Positions 40,641 to 49,461 of a stretch of 64,000 bases of DNA are shown here, piece after piece. Below the pieces are notes generated by a model, which had not been told where the DNA came from, did no database searches, and saw nothing but the letters and a program-made list of their open reading frames with translations. Within the stretch, counting starts at the first letter, position 1; each line of letters starts with the position of its first letter. This DNA comes from Rhabdothermincola sediminis (GTDB taxonomy: Bacteria; Actinomycetota; Acidimicrobiia; Acidimicrobiales; Acidimicrobilacustridaceae), in the NCBI RefSeq assembly GCF_014805525.1, contig NZ_JACFSZ010000004.1, forward strand, positions 1 through 64,000. The letters are read 5' to 3'. Made by a program: the position numbers and the translations under genes.

Positions 40641-40940
40641 TCAGCCGTTCCAGTCGATGGCGCACCACTGGTGGCGGTGGCACGCGGGGCAGCGCATCCA
40701 GTGCGGGTGCCGGCGGGCCGGCAGCCAGACGGAGATGCTGAGCAGGCGGACGCCGACGTCGATGAGGCTCACCCGGGTGCGGGCCAGGCACGAGGAGCAG
40801 GCCACGACCACGGTGCCCACCTGCCTCGGGCCGCTGGAGTACAGCGCTGCTCGCCCTTCCTTCTGGTTCCCGGGACCGAGTTGATCGCGGGCGGCCTGGA
40901 CCGGAGCGGAGAAGAGAGCGTGCTTGCCGGTGGGGTCCAT
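40641..40940 (-). CDS. Small zinc-ribbon protein next to parA
   Basis: 99 residues from the ATG at 40938-40940. It begins MDPTGKHALFSAPVQAARDQ and includes LGPGNQKEGRAALYS. Two pairs of cysteines (CSSCLARTR and MRCPACHRHQWC) are spaced as in a zinc ribbon. The sequence looks strongly conserved in style (few low-complexity stretches), and I believe orthologues lie beside ParA in related bacteria. It starts 38 bp after the parA stop on the same strand. Function unknown. Confidence 0.75.
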   Translation of the reverse strand: MDPTGKHALFSAPVQAARDQLGPGNQKEGRAALYSSGPRQVGTVVVACSSCLARTRVSLIDVGVRLLSISVWLPARRHPHWMRCPACHRHQWCAIDWNG

Positions 40941-40978
40941 GCGCCGGTCGCTGTGAGGCCTTCGAGTGCCGTCCACGG

Positions 40979-41740
40979 TCAGTGCACCGCGGCGGCGAGG
41001 AGTTGGGGAGCGAGCTCGCGGTAGGCACCGGCCACCTTCGAGGACGGCGCGTGGGTGAGGATCGACGCGCCGAGCGCGGGGGCTTCGGCGACGCGCACCG
41101 ACTTGGGGACCGGCGGATCGAGCACCCGCAGGCCGTAGTGCTCGCGCACCTCGTCGACCGTGCGACCCGCCAGCTTGGTGCGCCCGTCGTACATGGTGGC
41201 GATCACACCCAGGATCCGCAGGTCCGGGTTGGTGTAGGCCCGTACGTCTTCGATGGTCTGGAGCAGCTGGCCGACGCCACGGTGGCTGAGCGTCTCGCAC
41301 TGCAGGGGGACGAGCACGTCGTCGGATGCCGTGAGCCCGTTGATGGTGAGGATGCCGAGCGAGGGTGGGCAGTCGATCAGCACGACGTCGTAGTCGTGCT
41401 GCACCGACGAGAGCGCGCGGCGCAGCACGTACTCCCGGCCGGTGCGGGAGAGCAGGTGGATCTCCGCTCCGGCGAGATCGATCGATGACGGGAGGAGGTG
41501 GAGGTCACCGACCTTGTGCAGGGCCTCGGCGACGGAGGTTCGCTCGAGCATCACGTCGTGCATCGACAGCGGGAGCGAGTCCGGGTCGATGCCGTTGGAG
41601 AACGTGAGGCAGGCCTGAGGGTCGAGATCGGCCAGCAGCACGCGCTGTCCCTGCTCGGCGAGGGCGACGCCGAGCGCGTGCGCCGAGGTCGTCTTGGCGA
41701 CGCCGCCCTTCTGGTTCGCCAACGCGATGACCCGTGCCAT
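40979..41740 (-). CDS. ParA/Soj-type ATPase (orphan)
   Basis: 253 residues. The deviant Walker A ANQKGGVAKTTSAHALGVAL with the signature Lys, the VLLADLDPQACLT switch, and Walker B YDVVLIDCPPSLGIL are complete. It is a full ParA-type ATPase of about 250 residues, like Soj. No parB or parS-like repeat is adjacent; the only same-strand partner is the zinc-ribbon gene. It may position cargo other than the chromosome, such as a chemotaxis or carbon-metabolism complex, or work with a distant ParB. Confidence 0.9.
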   Translation of the reverse strand: MARVIALANQKGGVAKTTSAHALGVALAEQGQRVLLADLDPQACLTFSNGIDPDSLPLSMHDVMLERTSVAEALHKVGDLHLLPSSIDLAGAEIHLLSRTGREYVLRRALSSVQHDYDVVLIDCPPSLGILTINGLTASDDVLVPLQCETLSHRGVGQLLQTIEDVRAYTNPDLRILGVIATMYDGRTKLAGRTVDEVREHYGLRVLDPPVPKSVRVAEAPALGASILTHAPSSKVAGAYRELAPQLLAAAVH

Positions 41741-41819
41741 GTCTTCGGGAGTGTATGAGCGTCCCCTGGAGAATCACAGTGTGGAGGCGCGTTCTGAACG
41801 GCCCCGCGATCACGCTTGG

Positions 41820-41825
41820 TAGCGT
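41820..41825 (+). promoter_or_regulatory. -10 box TAGCGT of pyrE
   Basis: TAGCGT lies 8 nt before the ATG at 41834 with no Shine-Dalgarno sequence, suggesting a leaderless transcript. This spacing decides the start over an ATG at 41816, which would lie upstream of the box. Confidence 0.55.
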
Positions 41826-41833
41826 CGACCGCG

Positions 41834-42394
41834 ATGCGTGGTTCCGCCGAACATGACGCACTCGTCAGGCACCTGCTCGAGTACTCGGTCAAGCGCGGGA
41901 CCTTCACGTTGAAGTCCGGTCGGGTCAGCAGCTGGTTCATCGACTCCAAGCAGACGATCTGCCGTCCAGAGGGCATCGCGTTGATCGCGGACCTGGCACT
42001 GCCGCTGATCGACGATGACGTCACCGCCATCGGAGGCTTGACCCTCGGGGCGGATCCGGTCGCCTACGGCGTCGCCGCCATCGGCGCCACCCGAGGCCGT
42101 CGGTTGCGGTCGTTCACCATCCGCAAGGAGGCCAAGGACCACGGCATCGAAGGGCGGTTGGCCGGGCCGCTGCTGCCGGGGGACCGGGTGGTCGTCACCG
42201 AGGACACGGTGACCCGCGGCACGTCGCTCCTGGAGGCCGCTCGGGTGGTCCGTGAGCTCGGCGCTGAGCCGGTTATGGCCTTGGCGGTGGTCGACCGGGG
42301 CGGCACCTGCGCGGCGATGGCCGCCGCCGAGGGGATCCGATTCGAGGCGCTGGTCACCGCACCGGAGCTGGGTTTCGACTACGAGGGCGGCTGA
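41834..42394 (+). CDS. pyrE: Orotate phosphoribosyltransferase
   Basis: 186 residues from the ATG at 41834. FTLKSGRVSSWFIDSKQTIC, RSFTIRKEAKDHGIEGRL and the PRPP loop RVVVTEDTVTRGTSLLEAAR are visible. The PRPP motif has TEDTVTRG where VEDVVTTG is usual, a tolerated variant. It makes OMP in pyrimidine synthesis. Followed 46 bp later by the malic enzyme gene, which has its own -10 box. Confidence 0.9.
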   Translation: MRGSAEHDALVRHLLEYSVKRGTFTLKSGRVSSWFIDSKQTICRPEGIALIADLALPLIDDDVTAIGGLTLGADPVAYGVAAIGATRGRRLRSFTIRKEAKDHGIEGRLAGPLLPGDRVVVTEDTVTRGTSLLEAARVVRELGAEPVMALAVVDRGGTCAAMAAAEGIRFEALVTAPELGFDYEGG

Positions 42395-42427
42395 GGGACC
42401 GGTTGGGGAGCGACCGGGCGGCTCCGC

Positions 42428-42433
42428 TACCGT
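42428..42433 (+). promoter_or_regulatory. -10 box TACCGT of the malic enzyme gene
   Basis: TACCGT is 7 nt before the GTG at 42441; the in-frame GTG at 42435 is only 1 nt away and so unlikely to be the start of a transcript. Confidence 0.5.
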
Positions 42434-42440
42434 CGTGAGG

Positions 42441-43853
42441 GTGTCCGAGACTCCGACCGCTGCGTTCTCGCTCCGCATCCGCGTGCGCTTGGCCAACCAG
42501 CCTGGCACGCTCGGCCGGCTGGCGGTGGCGATCGGCGAGGTAGGGGGGAACATCGCCGCGCTCGAAGGTTTCGAGGCCAAGCAGAGCCACCTCGACGAGG
42601 ACATCATCGTCAACTGCTCCTCCGAGGCTCACCAGCAGGCGGTGCTGGAGCACATCCGGGGTCTCGAAGGCATCGAGGTGCTGGAGTACGACGATCGCAC
42701 CTTCGCCATGCACCAGGGAGGCAAGATCGAGGTCCTTCCGCTGATGGCCGTCGGCGACCGTGACGACCTCTCCATGGCGTACACCCCCGGCGTGGCGAGG
42801 GTGTGCAAGGCCATCGAGGCCGATCCGTCGCTGGCACACGAGCTGACGATCAAGAAGAACACCGTCGCCATCGTGAGCGACGGAACCGCGGTGCTCGGCT
42901 TGGGCAACATCGGCCCGCAGGCGGCCATGCCGGTCATGGAGGGCAAGGCGCTGCTCTTCAAGGAGTTCGCCGGTGTCGACGGGTTCCCCATCTGCATCGA
43001 CACGTCCAGCGCGGACGAGATCGTCGAGACCGTCCAGCGCATCGCCCCCACCTTCGGTGGCATCAACCTCGAGGACATCGCCGCCCCGCAGTGCTTCGAG
43101 GTCGAGGAGCGACTCAAGGAGCTGCTCGACATCCCGGTCTTCCACGACGACCAGCACGGCACTGCGGTGGTGGTGCTCGCGGCGCTGAACAACGCCCTCA
43201 AGATCGTGGACAAGAAGATGGCCGACATCAGTGTGGTCATCGCCGGGGTGGGAGCCGCCGGGGTGGCGTGCGCCAAGATCCTGATGGAGGCCGGTGTCGC
43301 CCAGGTGGTGGGTGTCGACCGCAAGGGCGCGATCTGGGCCGGTCGCGACGACCTGAACCCGGCGAAACGCTGGTTCGCCGAGCACACCAACCCCGACAAG
43401 TTGCAGGGCACCCTCGCGCAGGTCCTGCCCGGGGCGGACGTGTTCATCGGCGTGAGCGGCCCGAACCTGATCACCCGTGACGAGCTGGCCACGATGGCCC
43501 ACGATCCTGTGGTCTTCGCCCTCGCGAACCCCGACCCGGAGATCCGCCCGGAGCAAGCCGCGGGGATCGCGGCGGTGATCGCCACCGGGCGCAGCGATTA
43601 CCCCAACCAGATCAACAACGTGCTCTGCTTCCCGGGCATCTTCCGTGGCGCCCTGGATGCCGGGGCTACTCAGATCACCGAAGGCATGAAGCTGGCCGCT
43701 GCCGACGCGATCGCCTCGGCGGTCGGCGACGGCGAGCTGGCGCCTGACTTCATCATCCCGTCGGTGTTCGACAAGCGGGTCGCTGTGCTCGTGGCTCGCG
43801 CAGCTGCCGAGGCCGCGGTGCGCGACGGAGTGGTGCGCCCAGCCCGCGCATGA
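42441..43853 (+). CDS. NAD(P)-dependent malic enzyme with N-terminal ACT domain
   Basis: 470 residues from the leaderless GTG at 42441. Residues about 9-85 are an ACT domain (RIRVRLANQPGTLGRLAVAI), an amino-acid-sensing module. The malic enzyme core follows: MAYTPGVARVCKAI, TVAIVSDGTAVLGLGNIGP, the DIAAPQCFEVE segment with the metal ligands, FHDDQHGTAVVVLAALNNAL, and the nucleotide-binding VVIAGVGAAGVACAKIL. It converts malate to pyruvate. The ACT fusion suggests feedback by an amino acid. Its stop overlaps the HAD gene by 4 bp. Confidence 0.93.
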   Translation: MSETPTAAFSLRIRVRLANQPGTLGRLAVAIGEVGGNIAALEGFEAKQSHLDEDIIVNCSSEAHQQAVLEHIRGLEGIEVLEYDDRTFAMHQGGKIEVLPLMAVGDRDDLSMAYTPGVARVCKAIEADPSLAHELTIKKNTVAIVSDGTAVLGLGNIGPQAAMPVMEGKALLFKEFAGVDGFPICIDTSSADEIVETVQRIAPTFGGINLEDIAAPQCFEVEERLKELLDIPVFHDDQHGTAVVVLAALNNALKIVDKKMADISVVIAGVGAAGVACAKILMEAGVAQVVGVDRKGAIWAGRDDLNPAKRWFAEHTNPDKLQGTLAQVLPGADVFIGVSGPNLITRDELATMAHDPVVFALANPDPEIRPEQAAGIAAVIATGRSDYPNQINNVLCFPGIFRGALDAGATQITEGMKLAAADAIASAVGDGELAPDFIIPSVFDKRVAVLVARAAAEAAVRDGVVRPARA

Positions 43854-44587
43854 TCGGGCCCGTCGACGTCGTCACGTTCGACTTCTGGAACACGCTCGTC
43901 GTCGCGCAAACCCAGGGCACCCGTGAGCGGCGGCGCTCCTCCCTGCTCGCCGTGCTGATCGAGCACGGCTATGACGAGATCTCGGAGGAGACGCTCGACG
44001 GGGTGTTCGACCAGACGGTGCGAGCGTTCAACGAGGCCTGGCGCTCGAACCGGCAGTTCACCGCGCGCGATGCTGCTGAGCACGTGGTCGGGTCGCTGCC
44101 GCGCGACCTCTCGACTCAGGCCCGCCTGGCCCTCATCGAGGCATTCGTGGAAGCGGGCAGCGGTGTGGACGTCCAGCTCGCGCCCAACGTGGCGGCGACG
44201 CTGGCCACGCTCGACGACGCTGGTGTCCGGCTGGGCATCATCTGCGACGTGGGCATGACGCCCTCGACCGTGTTGCGCTCCTACCTCGAGCGCCATGGCG
44301 TGCTGCGCCACTTCGACCACTGGTCCTTCTCGGACGAGGTCGGGGTCTACAAGCCGGATCCTCTGATCTTCCGGCATGCACTCGAGGGGCTCGGCGAGGT
44401 CGATCCCTCCCGAGCGGCGCACGTCGGAGACCTGCGGCGCACCGACGTGCGGGGTGCGAAAAGCATGGGCATGACGGCCGTGCGATACCGGGGGGTGCAG
44501 GACGATGCCGGTGACGACGCGCACGAGATCGAGGCCGACCACGTGCTCGACGATCACGCGGAGCTGCCGTCGGTGCTGGGCCTCTAG
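43850..44587 (+). CDS. HAD-superfamily protein with altered nucleophile motif
   Basis: 245 residues. Motif I reads VTFDFWNTLVV, so the general-acid Asp two residues after the nucleophile is Trp. Motif II is LGIICDVGMT, the motif III Lys is in VGVYKPDPLIFRHAL and motif IV is AHVGDLRRTDVRGAKSMGM. The cap is helical (about 20-110). The DFWNT variant is known in a HAD subgroup often annotated as putative phosphatases, but the missing Asp argues for a weak or different activity. The start overlaps the malic enzyme stop (ATGA), so the two are co-expressed; the substrate is unknown. Confidence 0.85.
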   Translation: MIGPVDVVTFDFWNTLVVAQTQGTRERRRSSLLAVLIEHGYDEISEETLDGVFDQTVRAFNEAWRSNRQFTARDAAEHVVGSLPRDLSTQARLALIEAFVEAGSGVDVQLAPNVAATLATLDDAGVRLGIICDVGMTPSTVLRSYLERHGVLRHFDHWSFSDEVGVYKPDPLIFRHALEGLGEVDPSRAAHVGDLRRTDVRGAKSMGMTAVRYRGVQDDAGDDAHEIEADHVLDDHAELPSVLGL

Positions 44588-44603
44588 GGGCCCGAGTGTC
44601 GTG

Positions 44604-44679
44604 TGGTGGTCGGGACCGGCGTCGATCCGGTGACCTTCCGCTTTTCAGGCGGACGCTCTGCCAACTGAGCTACCCGACC
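44604..44679 (-). tRNA. tRNA-Phe (anticodon GAA)
   Basis: The minus strand gives a full cloverleaf starting GGTCGGGTAGCTCAGTTGGC, with anticodon stem TCCGC/GCGGA round CTGAAAA (anticodon GAA), an acceptor that closes on CCCGACC and an encoded CCA at 44604-44606. Confidence 0.95.
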
Positions 44680-44708
44680 GTGCCTCCGTAGGGCGGTGCC
44701 CACGGTGG

Positions 44709-44786
44709 TGGCGGTCCCGACGGGATTTGAACCCGCGACCTCCGGCTTGACAGGCCGGCGTGCACTCCAAACTGCACCACGGGACC
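44709..44786 (-). tRNA. tRNA-Asp (anticodon GTC)
   Basis: Minus-strand cloverleaf beginning GGTCCCGTGGTGCAGTTTGG; the anticodon stem CCGGC/GCCGG surrounds CTGTCAA (anticodon GTC). The acceptor closes on CGGGACC with discriminator G, and CCA is encoded at 44709-44711. Confidence 0.95.
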
Positions 44787-44803
44787 TCGATGTGGAGGCC
44801 TTG

Positions 44804-44876
44804 CACCCCCAACGGGATTCGAACCCGTGTTACCTGCGTGAAAGGCAGGCGTCCTAGGCCGCTGGACGATGGGGGC
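44804..44876 (-). tRNA. tRNA-Glu (anticodon TTC)
   Basis: Minus-strand cloverleaf starting GCCCCCATCGTCCAGCGGCC; the anticodon stem CCTGC/GCAGG surrounds CTTTCAC (anticodon TTC). The T-arm is GGGTTCGAATCCC. CCA is not encoded. It is the promoter-proximal gene of the three-tRNA cluster. Confidence 0.95.
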
Positions 44877-44976
44877 TCCGCTTCCCTTGAGGGCCGAGTC
44901 ACCATAGCAGCCGCTCCGGGTGCCCCCTCAACGAGAAGCGGTGTTGGCTACGGTGTAGCGACCTCCCGGGAGCACC

Positions 44977-46497
44977 ATGAGCGACCAGCAACCCCTTCCG
45001 CCGTTCGATCCGCTGACGGCGCCACCCGAGATCGGCGGGGTCGTGCCTCCGGTGCCCGGATCCCCTCCGGCGGTGCCGGCGGGCGAGGGAGGCGGCGGTG
45101 GGCCCCGGTGGCTCCTGCTCGGGTTCGCGGTGCTCCTGTGGGGCGTCGTGGCGGGGGGCGCGGTCCTCGGGTGGCTCGCGCTGCGAGAGGAGGCACCTGC
45201 CTACCCCGACGCCTGGGACGACCGGGTGGTGGCCATAGCGGCGTTCGTCGAAGACGAGCGAGGGCTCGATTTCGAGCATCCCGTGTACGTCGACTTCCTC
45301 CCCGAGGACGAGTTCCGGGAGAAGGTCACGACCTCGAAGGAGGAGCTCACCGACGATGATCGGAAGGAGATCGAGCAGGCCACCTCGCTCCTGCGTGCGC
45401 TGGGGCTCGTCGAAGGCGACCTCGACCTGTTCGAGGAGCAGAACCAGCTCAGCGGCGACGCGACCCTCGCGTTCTACGACCCCGACACCAAGCGGGTGAC
45501 CGTCCGTGGCACGGAGCTGACCCCGTCGGTCGAATCCACGCTGGCCCACGAGCTCACCCACGCCCTCCAGGACCAGCATTTCGACCTCGAGACAGTGAGT
45601 GAAGAGGCGGGCGAGGACCGCACCCTGGTCTACCGGGCCTTGGTGGAAGGCGACGCCATGAACGTCCAGCAGGCGTTCAACCAGTCCGAGTTGACCCGCA
45701 CCGAGCGGCAGGAGGTCGAGCGGAAGGACCAGGAGGCGGGCGATCGCGCTTATAGCGACCGGGAGCCTGCGCTGGTCGCCTTCATGGCCGCGCCGTACGC
45801 CATCGGACCGACGTTCGTCTCGCTCGTGGAGGCCGATGGTGGGCGTCGGGCATTGGACCGCTTGTATCGGGAGGGGCTTCCCCACGAGGTCGCCCTGCTC
45901 GACCCCACCCGCCTCGAGGACGAACCGCGGGAGGTCGAGCTCCCCTCGGTCCCCGACGGCGCGGAGATGATCGACGACGGAGAGTTCGGCGCGTTCGGCT
46001 GGTTCGTGGTGCTCGCGGCGCGGCTGGACGCGCAGGCGGCGCTCGCCGCGATCGACGGGTGGGGTGGGGACTCGTACGTGAGTTACGACGACGGGGGGCG
46101 AGTGTGCGTCGAGGCTCGCTACCGAGGCACGAATCGGAAGGTCACCGAGGCGATGGAAGGTCTGCTCGACGAGTGGGCGGCATCGATGCCGAGTGGGGCT
46201 GCGTCCGTGGGCTCCTCGGGCGACGTGGTCGAGTTGCGGTCCTGCGATCCCGGTGGGGACTCCACGGCCGAGCCCAACGACGTCGTGGAAGCACTGCAGT
46301 ACCCGGTGGGCAGGTTGGTCACCGCCCGGCAGCTGCTCGATCAGTACGGCGGGCAGTTCGATCTCGACCAGGTGTGGTGTGTATCGAAGCGGATGTTCGA
46401 CGAGCTCACGATCGAGCAGCTGAACAGCACGACGCCTGACCCCGAGGTGATCCGAGAGGTGCAGAACCTCACCCTCTCGTGCCTTCGCGGTGGCTGA
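44977..46497 (+). CDS. Membrane-anchored HExxH protein (putative zinc protease)
   Basis: 506 residues. A Pro/Gly-rich cytoplasmic head (1-43) leads to one membrane helix (about 44-70, WLLLGFAVLLWGVVAGG), then a large extracytoplasmic domain. The motif TLAHELTHALQDQHFD (about residues 190-205) is the zinc-binding HExxH of gluzincin-like proteases; an Ala-Leu-Val-Glu-Gly-Asp stretch about 25 residues later (YRALVEGDAMNVQQ) could supply the third ligand Glu. Four Cys residues (CVEAR, RSCD, VWCV, LSCL) suggest disulfides. The family recurs in actinobacteria without a known substrate. Confidence 0.8.
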   Translation: MSDQQPLPPFDPLTAPPEIGGVVPPVPGSPPAVPAGEGGGGGPRWLLLGFAVLLWGVVAGGAVLGWLALREEAPAYPDAWDDRVVAIAAFVEDERGLDFEHPVYVDFLPEDEFREKVTTSKEELTDDDRKEIEQATSLLRALGLVEGDLDLFEEQNQLSGDATLAFYDPDTKRVTVRGTELTPSVESTLAHELTHALQDQHFDLETVSEEAGEDRTLVYRALVEGDAMNVQQAFNQSELTRTERQEVERKDQEAGDRAYSDREPALVAFMAAPYAIGPTFVSLVEADGGRRALDRLYREGLPHEVALLDPTRLEDEPREVELPSVPDGAEMIDDGEFGAFGWFVVLAARLDAQAALAAIDGWGGDSYVSYDDGGRVCVEARYRGTNRKVTEAMEGLLDEWAASMPSGAASVGSSGDVVELRSCDPGGDSTAEPNDVVEALQYPVGRLVTARQLLDQYGGQFDLDQVWCVSKRMFDELTIEQLNSTTPDPEVIREVQNLTLSCLRGG

Positions 46498-46513
46498 GAC
46501 CCACTCGCGGTGG

Positions 46514-46975
46514 TCAGTCGATGCTGAGCGCCTGCACGATCCGTGCGAGCAGGGCTGAGAGCACGTCGTAGGCGAGATAGGCGCCGTAGTCAGGATCGTC
46601 CTCGTCGATGTCGGGGCGCCAGTCGTCCTCGGTGATGTCGAGGCGGGTCCCGAGCACCAGGCGCAGGGCGTTCACCGCGGTCATCCACTGTGACAACTCA
46701 TCGGCCGACAGCGTCGATGCGTTCGCCGTCTGCTCGATGGTCCGGAGCGCCGCGAGGTGCCTCTCTCGCAGCTCGTCGCGCACCATCTGTTGGTAGAAGG
46801 CCTCTCGTTCCGCGTCGTGCGGGTACGCCGTGGGGAACAGCCGGCGGAGGAGGAGATGGTCGGTCCCCCGGGTCATCAGCTCTCGTAGCTCCCCGCACAG
46901 ACCGATCAGGAACCGGCGTTCGACCGCGCTGGCGAGGAGATCGAAGTTCCCGTCGGGGCGTGCCACGAGCAGCAA
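46514..46975 (-). CDS. DUF2017 protein
   Basis: 153 residues from a TTG 6 bp after the clpS stop (a GTG three codons later is an alternative). ERRFLIGLCGELRELMTRG and the YDVLSALLARIVQAL helix near the C-terminus fit DUF2017, an actinobacterial family regularly encoded directly after clpS. The function is unknown; the location suggests work with the Clp proteolytic system. A HDAEREAFYQQMVRDEL segment and the LRLVLGTRLDITEDDW strand are the most conserved-looking parts. No signal peptide or membrane helix. Confidence 0.85.
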   Translation of the reverse strand: MLLVARPDGNFDLLASAVERRFLIGLCGELRELMTRGTDHLLLRRLFPTAYPHDAEREAFYQQMVRDELRERHLAALRTIEQTANASTLSADELSQWMTAVNALRLVLGTRLDITEDDWRPDIDEDDPDYGAYLAYDVLSALLARIVQALSID

Positions 46976-46981
46976 AGCCGG

Positions 46982-47281
46982 TCAATCCTGCTGCATGGTG
47001 GCCCACAGGCCGTGTTCGTGGAGGCGGAAGACGTCCAGCTCTGCCTTCTCTCGCGAGCCACTCGACACCACGGCCTTGCCCTTGAAGTGGACATCGAGCA
47101 TCAACTTCTCGGCCTTCTCGTGCGAGTAGCCGAAGAGCTTCTGGAACACGTAGGTGACGTAGTCCATCAAGTTGATGGGATCGTTCCACACGATCACGAC
47201 CCACGGGCGGTCGACCTCGATCTCGCCGCCCAGGTCCGGCTCGTCGACCTCCACCGGCGCGGTCAGCGGTGCCGGGCTCAT
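46982..47281 (-). CDS. clpS: ClpS N-end-rule adaptor
   Basis: 99 residues from the ATG at 47279-47281, which overlaps the ctaA stop by 4 bp. The core [20 protein letters not shown] (about residues 26-45) with WNDP and the [20 protein letters not shown] segment are the ClpS signature; the Asp-Pro and Met/Val pocket residues bind N-terminal Leu/Phe/Tyr/Trp. The protein hands these substrates to ClpC/ClpA-ClpP. Followed by the DUF2017 gene. The acidic head (about 1-22) is flexible. Confidence 0.95.
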   Translation of the reverse strand: MSPAPLTAPVEVDEPDLGGEIEVDRPWVVIVWNDPINLMDYVTYVFQKLFGYSHEKAEKLMLDVHFKGKAVVSSGSREKAELDVFRLHEHGLWATMQQD

Positions 47282-48243
47282 CCTCGGATGGCGGCCGGGT
47301 GCGCCCGCATCGGAAGACCGGCTCGGAGATCGAGGTCCCTGAGAGGGGTGGGCTCTGCCGGGGCGAACAGCGCGAGGTGGAAACGCAGGGTGGCGACCCA
47401 CACCACGACCGCGCCGAGGACGTGCAGCCCCACCAGCAGCGGCGGCACGCCAGTGAAGTACTGCGTGTAGCCGATCACGCCCTGGATCACGATCGCGCCG
47501 ACGAGCACGGCGCCCCGACGGCGCACCCCGGTGGGTACCCCGGAGCGGTAGGCACGCCACAGCATCGTCATCGCGAGGACGAGGAACAACCAGGCGGCGA
47601 TGGCATGGAGCCGGGTCACCTCGGAGATCTCGAGCTGCAGGCGTTCGGCCCGCTCGTCGCCGCCGTGCGGACCGGTGGCAGTGACGATCGTTCCCGCCAC
47701 CACGACCGCGAGAGCCGCGGCGACGGTCGCTCGGCCGAGTGCGATCGTGCTCGTGGGGACGAGTGGACGGGTGGCAGGCGCGGGATTCGATGCCCGCTCG
47801 TGGAGCACCACTGCGTTCCACAGCAGCACGATCGAGAGCAGGAAGTGCCCGATCACCGACAAAGGCGCGAGATGGAGGAGGACCACGATCCCACCGAGCA
47901 CGATCTGCGCCAGCACGCCAGCGACGAGCCCTAGCGACCACCAGGTGAGATCTCGACGTCTCGGCTCGCGCGCCAACGAGCCGAGCACGGCCAGGATCAC
48001 CGCGACCGATACCACCCCGGTGATCGTGCGGTTCACGAACTCGACCATCGCGTGGTATTCGAGTGGTGCGACGAGTCGTCCCTGCTCGCAGGTCGGCCAA
48101 TCCGAGCACCCCAGCCCTGAGCCGGTCAGGCGCACGGCGGCGCCGGTCACGACGATGAACGCCAGCGCCAGCAGGGCGAGCAGCGTGATGCGCTGATAGG
48201 CCCGCGGCGACAGTCGAGGCAGGCGCCGGAGCGGTGCGTACAC
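47278..48243 (-). CDS. ctaA: Heme A synthase (CtaA/Cox15)
   Basis: 321 residues from a leaderless GTG at 48243 with TAGCAT (48250-48255) 6 nt upstream. Eight membrane helices; the functional motifs are [16 protein letters not shown] with the Cys pair, [15 protein letters not shown] with the first heme-ligand His, [12 protein letters not shown], and the second-half [10 protein letters not shown] and [10 protein letters not shown] histidines. It oxidises heme O to heme A for the oxidase cluster downstream. It is divergent from ctaB, which makes heme O. Confidence 0.93.
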   Translation of the reverse strand: MYAPLRRLPRLSPRAYQRITLLALLALAFIVVTGAAVRLTGSGLGCSDWPTCEQGRLVAPLEYHAMVEFVNRTITGVVSVAVILAVLGSLAREPRRRDLTWWSLGLVAGVLAQIVLGGIVVLLHLAPLSVIGHFLLSIVLLWNAVVLHERASNPAPATRPLVPTSTIALGRATVAAALAVVVAGTIVTATGPHGGDERAERLQLEISEVTRLHAIAAWLFLVLAMTMLWRAYRSGVPTGVRRRGAVLVGAIVIQGVIGYTQYFTGVPPLLVGLHVLGAVVVWVATLRFHLALFAPAEPTPLRDLDLRAGLPMRAHPAAIRG

Positions 48244-48375
48244 GTCCCGATGCTACGGCTCGGGAGCGGCGAGCCCAAAGCCCCGGGCGTGTCGGGATCA
48301 CCGGCCTTCCGGGATCGGGCCGGGCCGGCAGGCGGTTTCGCCGTGAGGGATGGACCGCTCTACGCTCGGGGAGCC

Positions 48376-49284
48376 ATGGCCACCACCGCCGCTCCCCCGG
48401 CCAGCCTCACCTGGCAACGCCGTGTCGGGGCGTACGTGGCGCTGACCAAGCCACGCATCATCGAGCTCCTGCTCGTCACCACCGTTCCGACCATGATCGT
48501 GGCCGAGCGGGGCCTGCCATCACTGGGGCTGATCGTCGCCACGGTCGTCGGGGGCACACTGGCGGCGGGCGGGGCCAACGCCGTCAACATGTACGTTGAT
48601 CGCGACATCGACGCGGTCATGCAGCGGACCAAGAACCGCCCACTCGTCACCGGGGCGGTGGCACCGCGTCAGGCTCTGGGTTTCGCGGTGGCGATCGAGG
48701 CGGTCGCCTTCTTCTGGCTGTGGGGGCTGGTGAACCTGCTGAGCGCGGTGCTGGCGCTCGCTGCCTGTCTCTTCTACGTCTTCGTCTACACCCTCTGGCT
48801 CAAGCGCACCTCGACCACCAACATCGTCATCGGCGGCGCGGCCGGCGCCGCTCCGGTCCTCATCGGCTGGTCCGCGGTGACCAACCAGCTCTCCTGGGCC
48901 CCTCTCGTGCTGTTCGGTGTCATCTTCTTCTGGACGCCGCCACACTTCTGGGCCCTGGCCATCCGCTACCGCGACGACTATGCCTCGGCCGAGGTGCCCA
49001 TGCTGCCGGCCGTCCGCTCACTCCACGCCACCGCGGTGCGGATCGTCGTCTATGCGGTCGCGGTCTGGGTCCTCACGCTGGTGTTCGCCCCGGTCGCGGG
49101 CATGGGGACGGTCTACACGATCGCCGCGGTCGTCCTCGGCGCCCTGTTCACCGGGCTCTCCGTGGGCGTGCTGCGCACCGAGTCACCCTCGGTGGCGATG
49201 CGGTTGTTCTCGTTCTCGATCTCCTACGTCACGCTGCTGTTCGCGGCGATCGCGGTGGACGTGCTGGTCCGGTTCGGCCTGTGA
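48376..49284 (+). CDS. ctaB: Heme O synthase (protoheme IX farnesyltransferase)
   Basis: 302 residues from the ATG at 48376; the -10 box TACGCT (48361-48366) lies 9 nt upstream, so the longer open frame from 48250 is not used. UbiA-family prenyltransferase with nine membrane helices; [20 protein letters not shown] holds the Asp-rich farnesyl-diphosphate site and [20 protein letters not shown] the second Asp motif. It farnesylates heme B. ctaA lies divergently 133 bp away. Confidence 0.95.
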   Translation: MATTAAPPASLTWQRRVGAYVALTKPRIIELLLVTTVPTMIVAERGLPSLGLIVATVVGGTLAAGGANAVNMYVDRDIDAVMQRTKNRPLVTGAVAPRQALGFAVAIEAVAFFWLWGLVNLLSAVLALAACLFYVFVYTLWLKRTSTTNIVIGGAAGAAPVLIGWSAVTNQLSWAPLVLFGVIFFWTPPHFWALAIRYRDDYASAEVPMLPAVRSLHATAVRIVVYAVAVWVLTLVFAPVAGMGTVYTIAAVVLGALFTGLSVGVLRTESPSVAMRLFSFSISYVTLLFAAIAVDVLVRFGL

Positions 49285-49461
49285 GCGGACGCGGTGACGG
49301 AGCAGCCCACGAGGCACGGTTCCGTTCGTTTTTCGCCCCGATTGGCAGGTGTGTAGAGTCCCGAGCCGTACTGTCGTTCCGGGAGGAGGCGTTCGCGCCC
49401 TGACGCCGACGCCCGTGTGCCGAGGTGCACGGCTGTCACCGTCGCGAGCTCACGAACTGAG

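Noticed and set aside
40641-41300. 219-codon minus-strand frame covering the zinc-ribbon gene and part of parA
   Set aside because: Only its last 99 codons are a gene. The part upstream of 40940 lies out of frame within parA.
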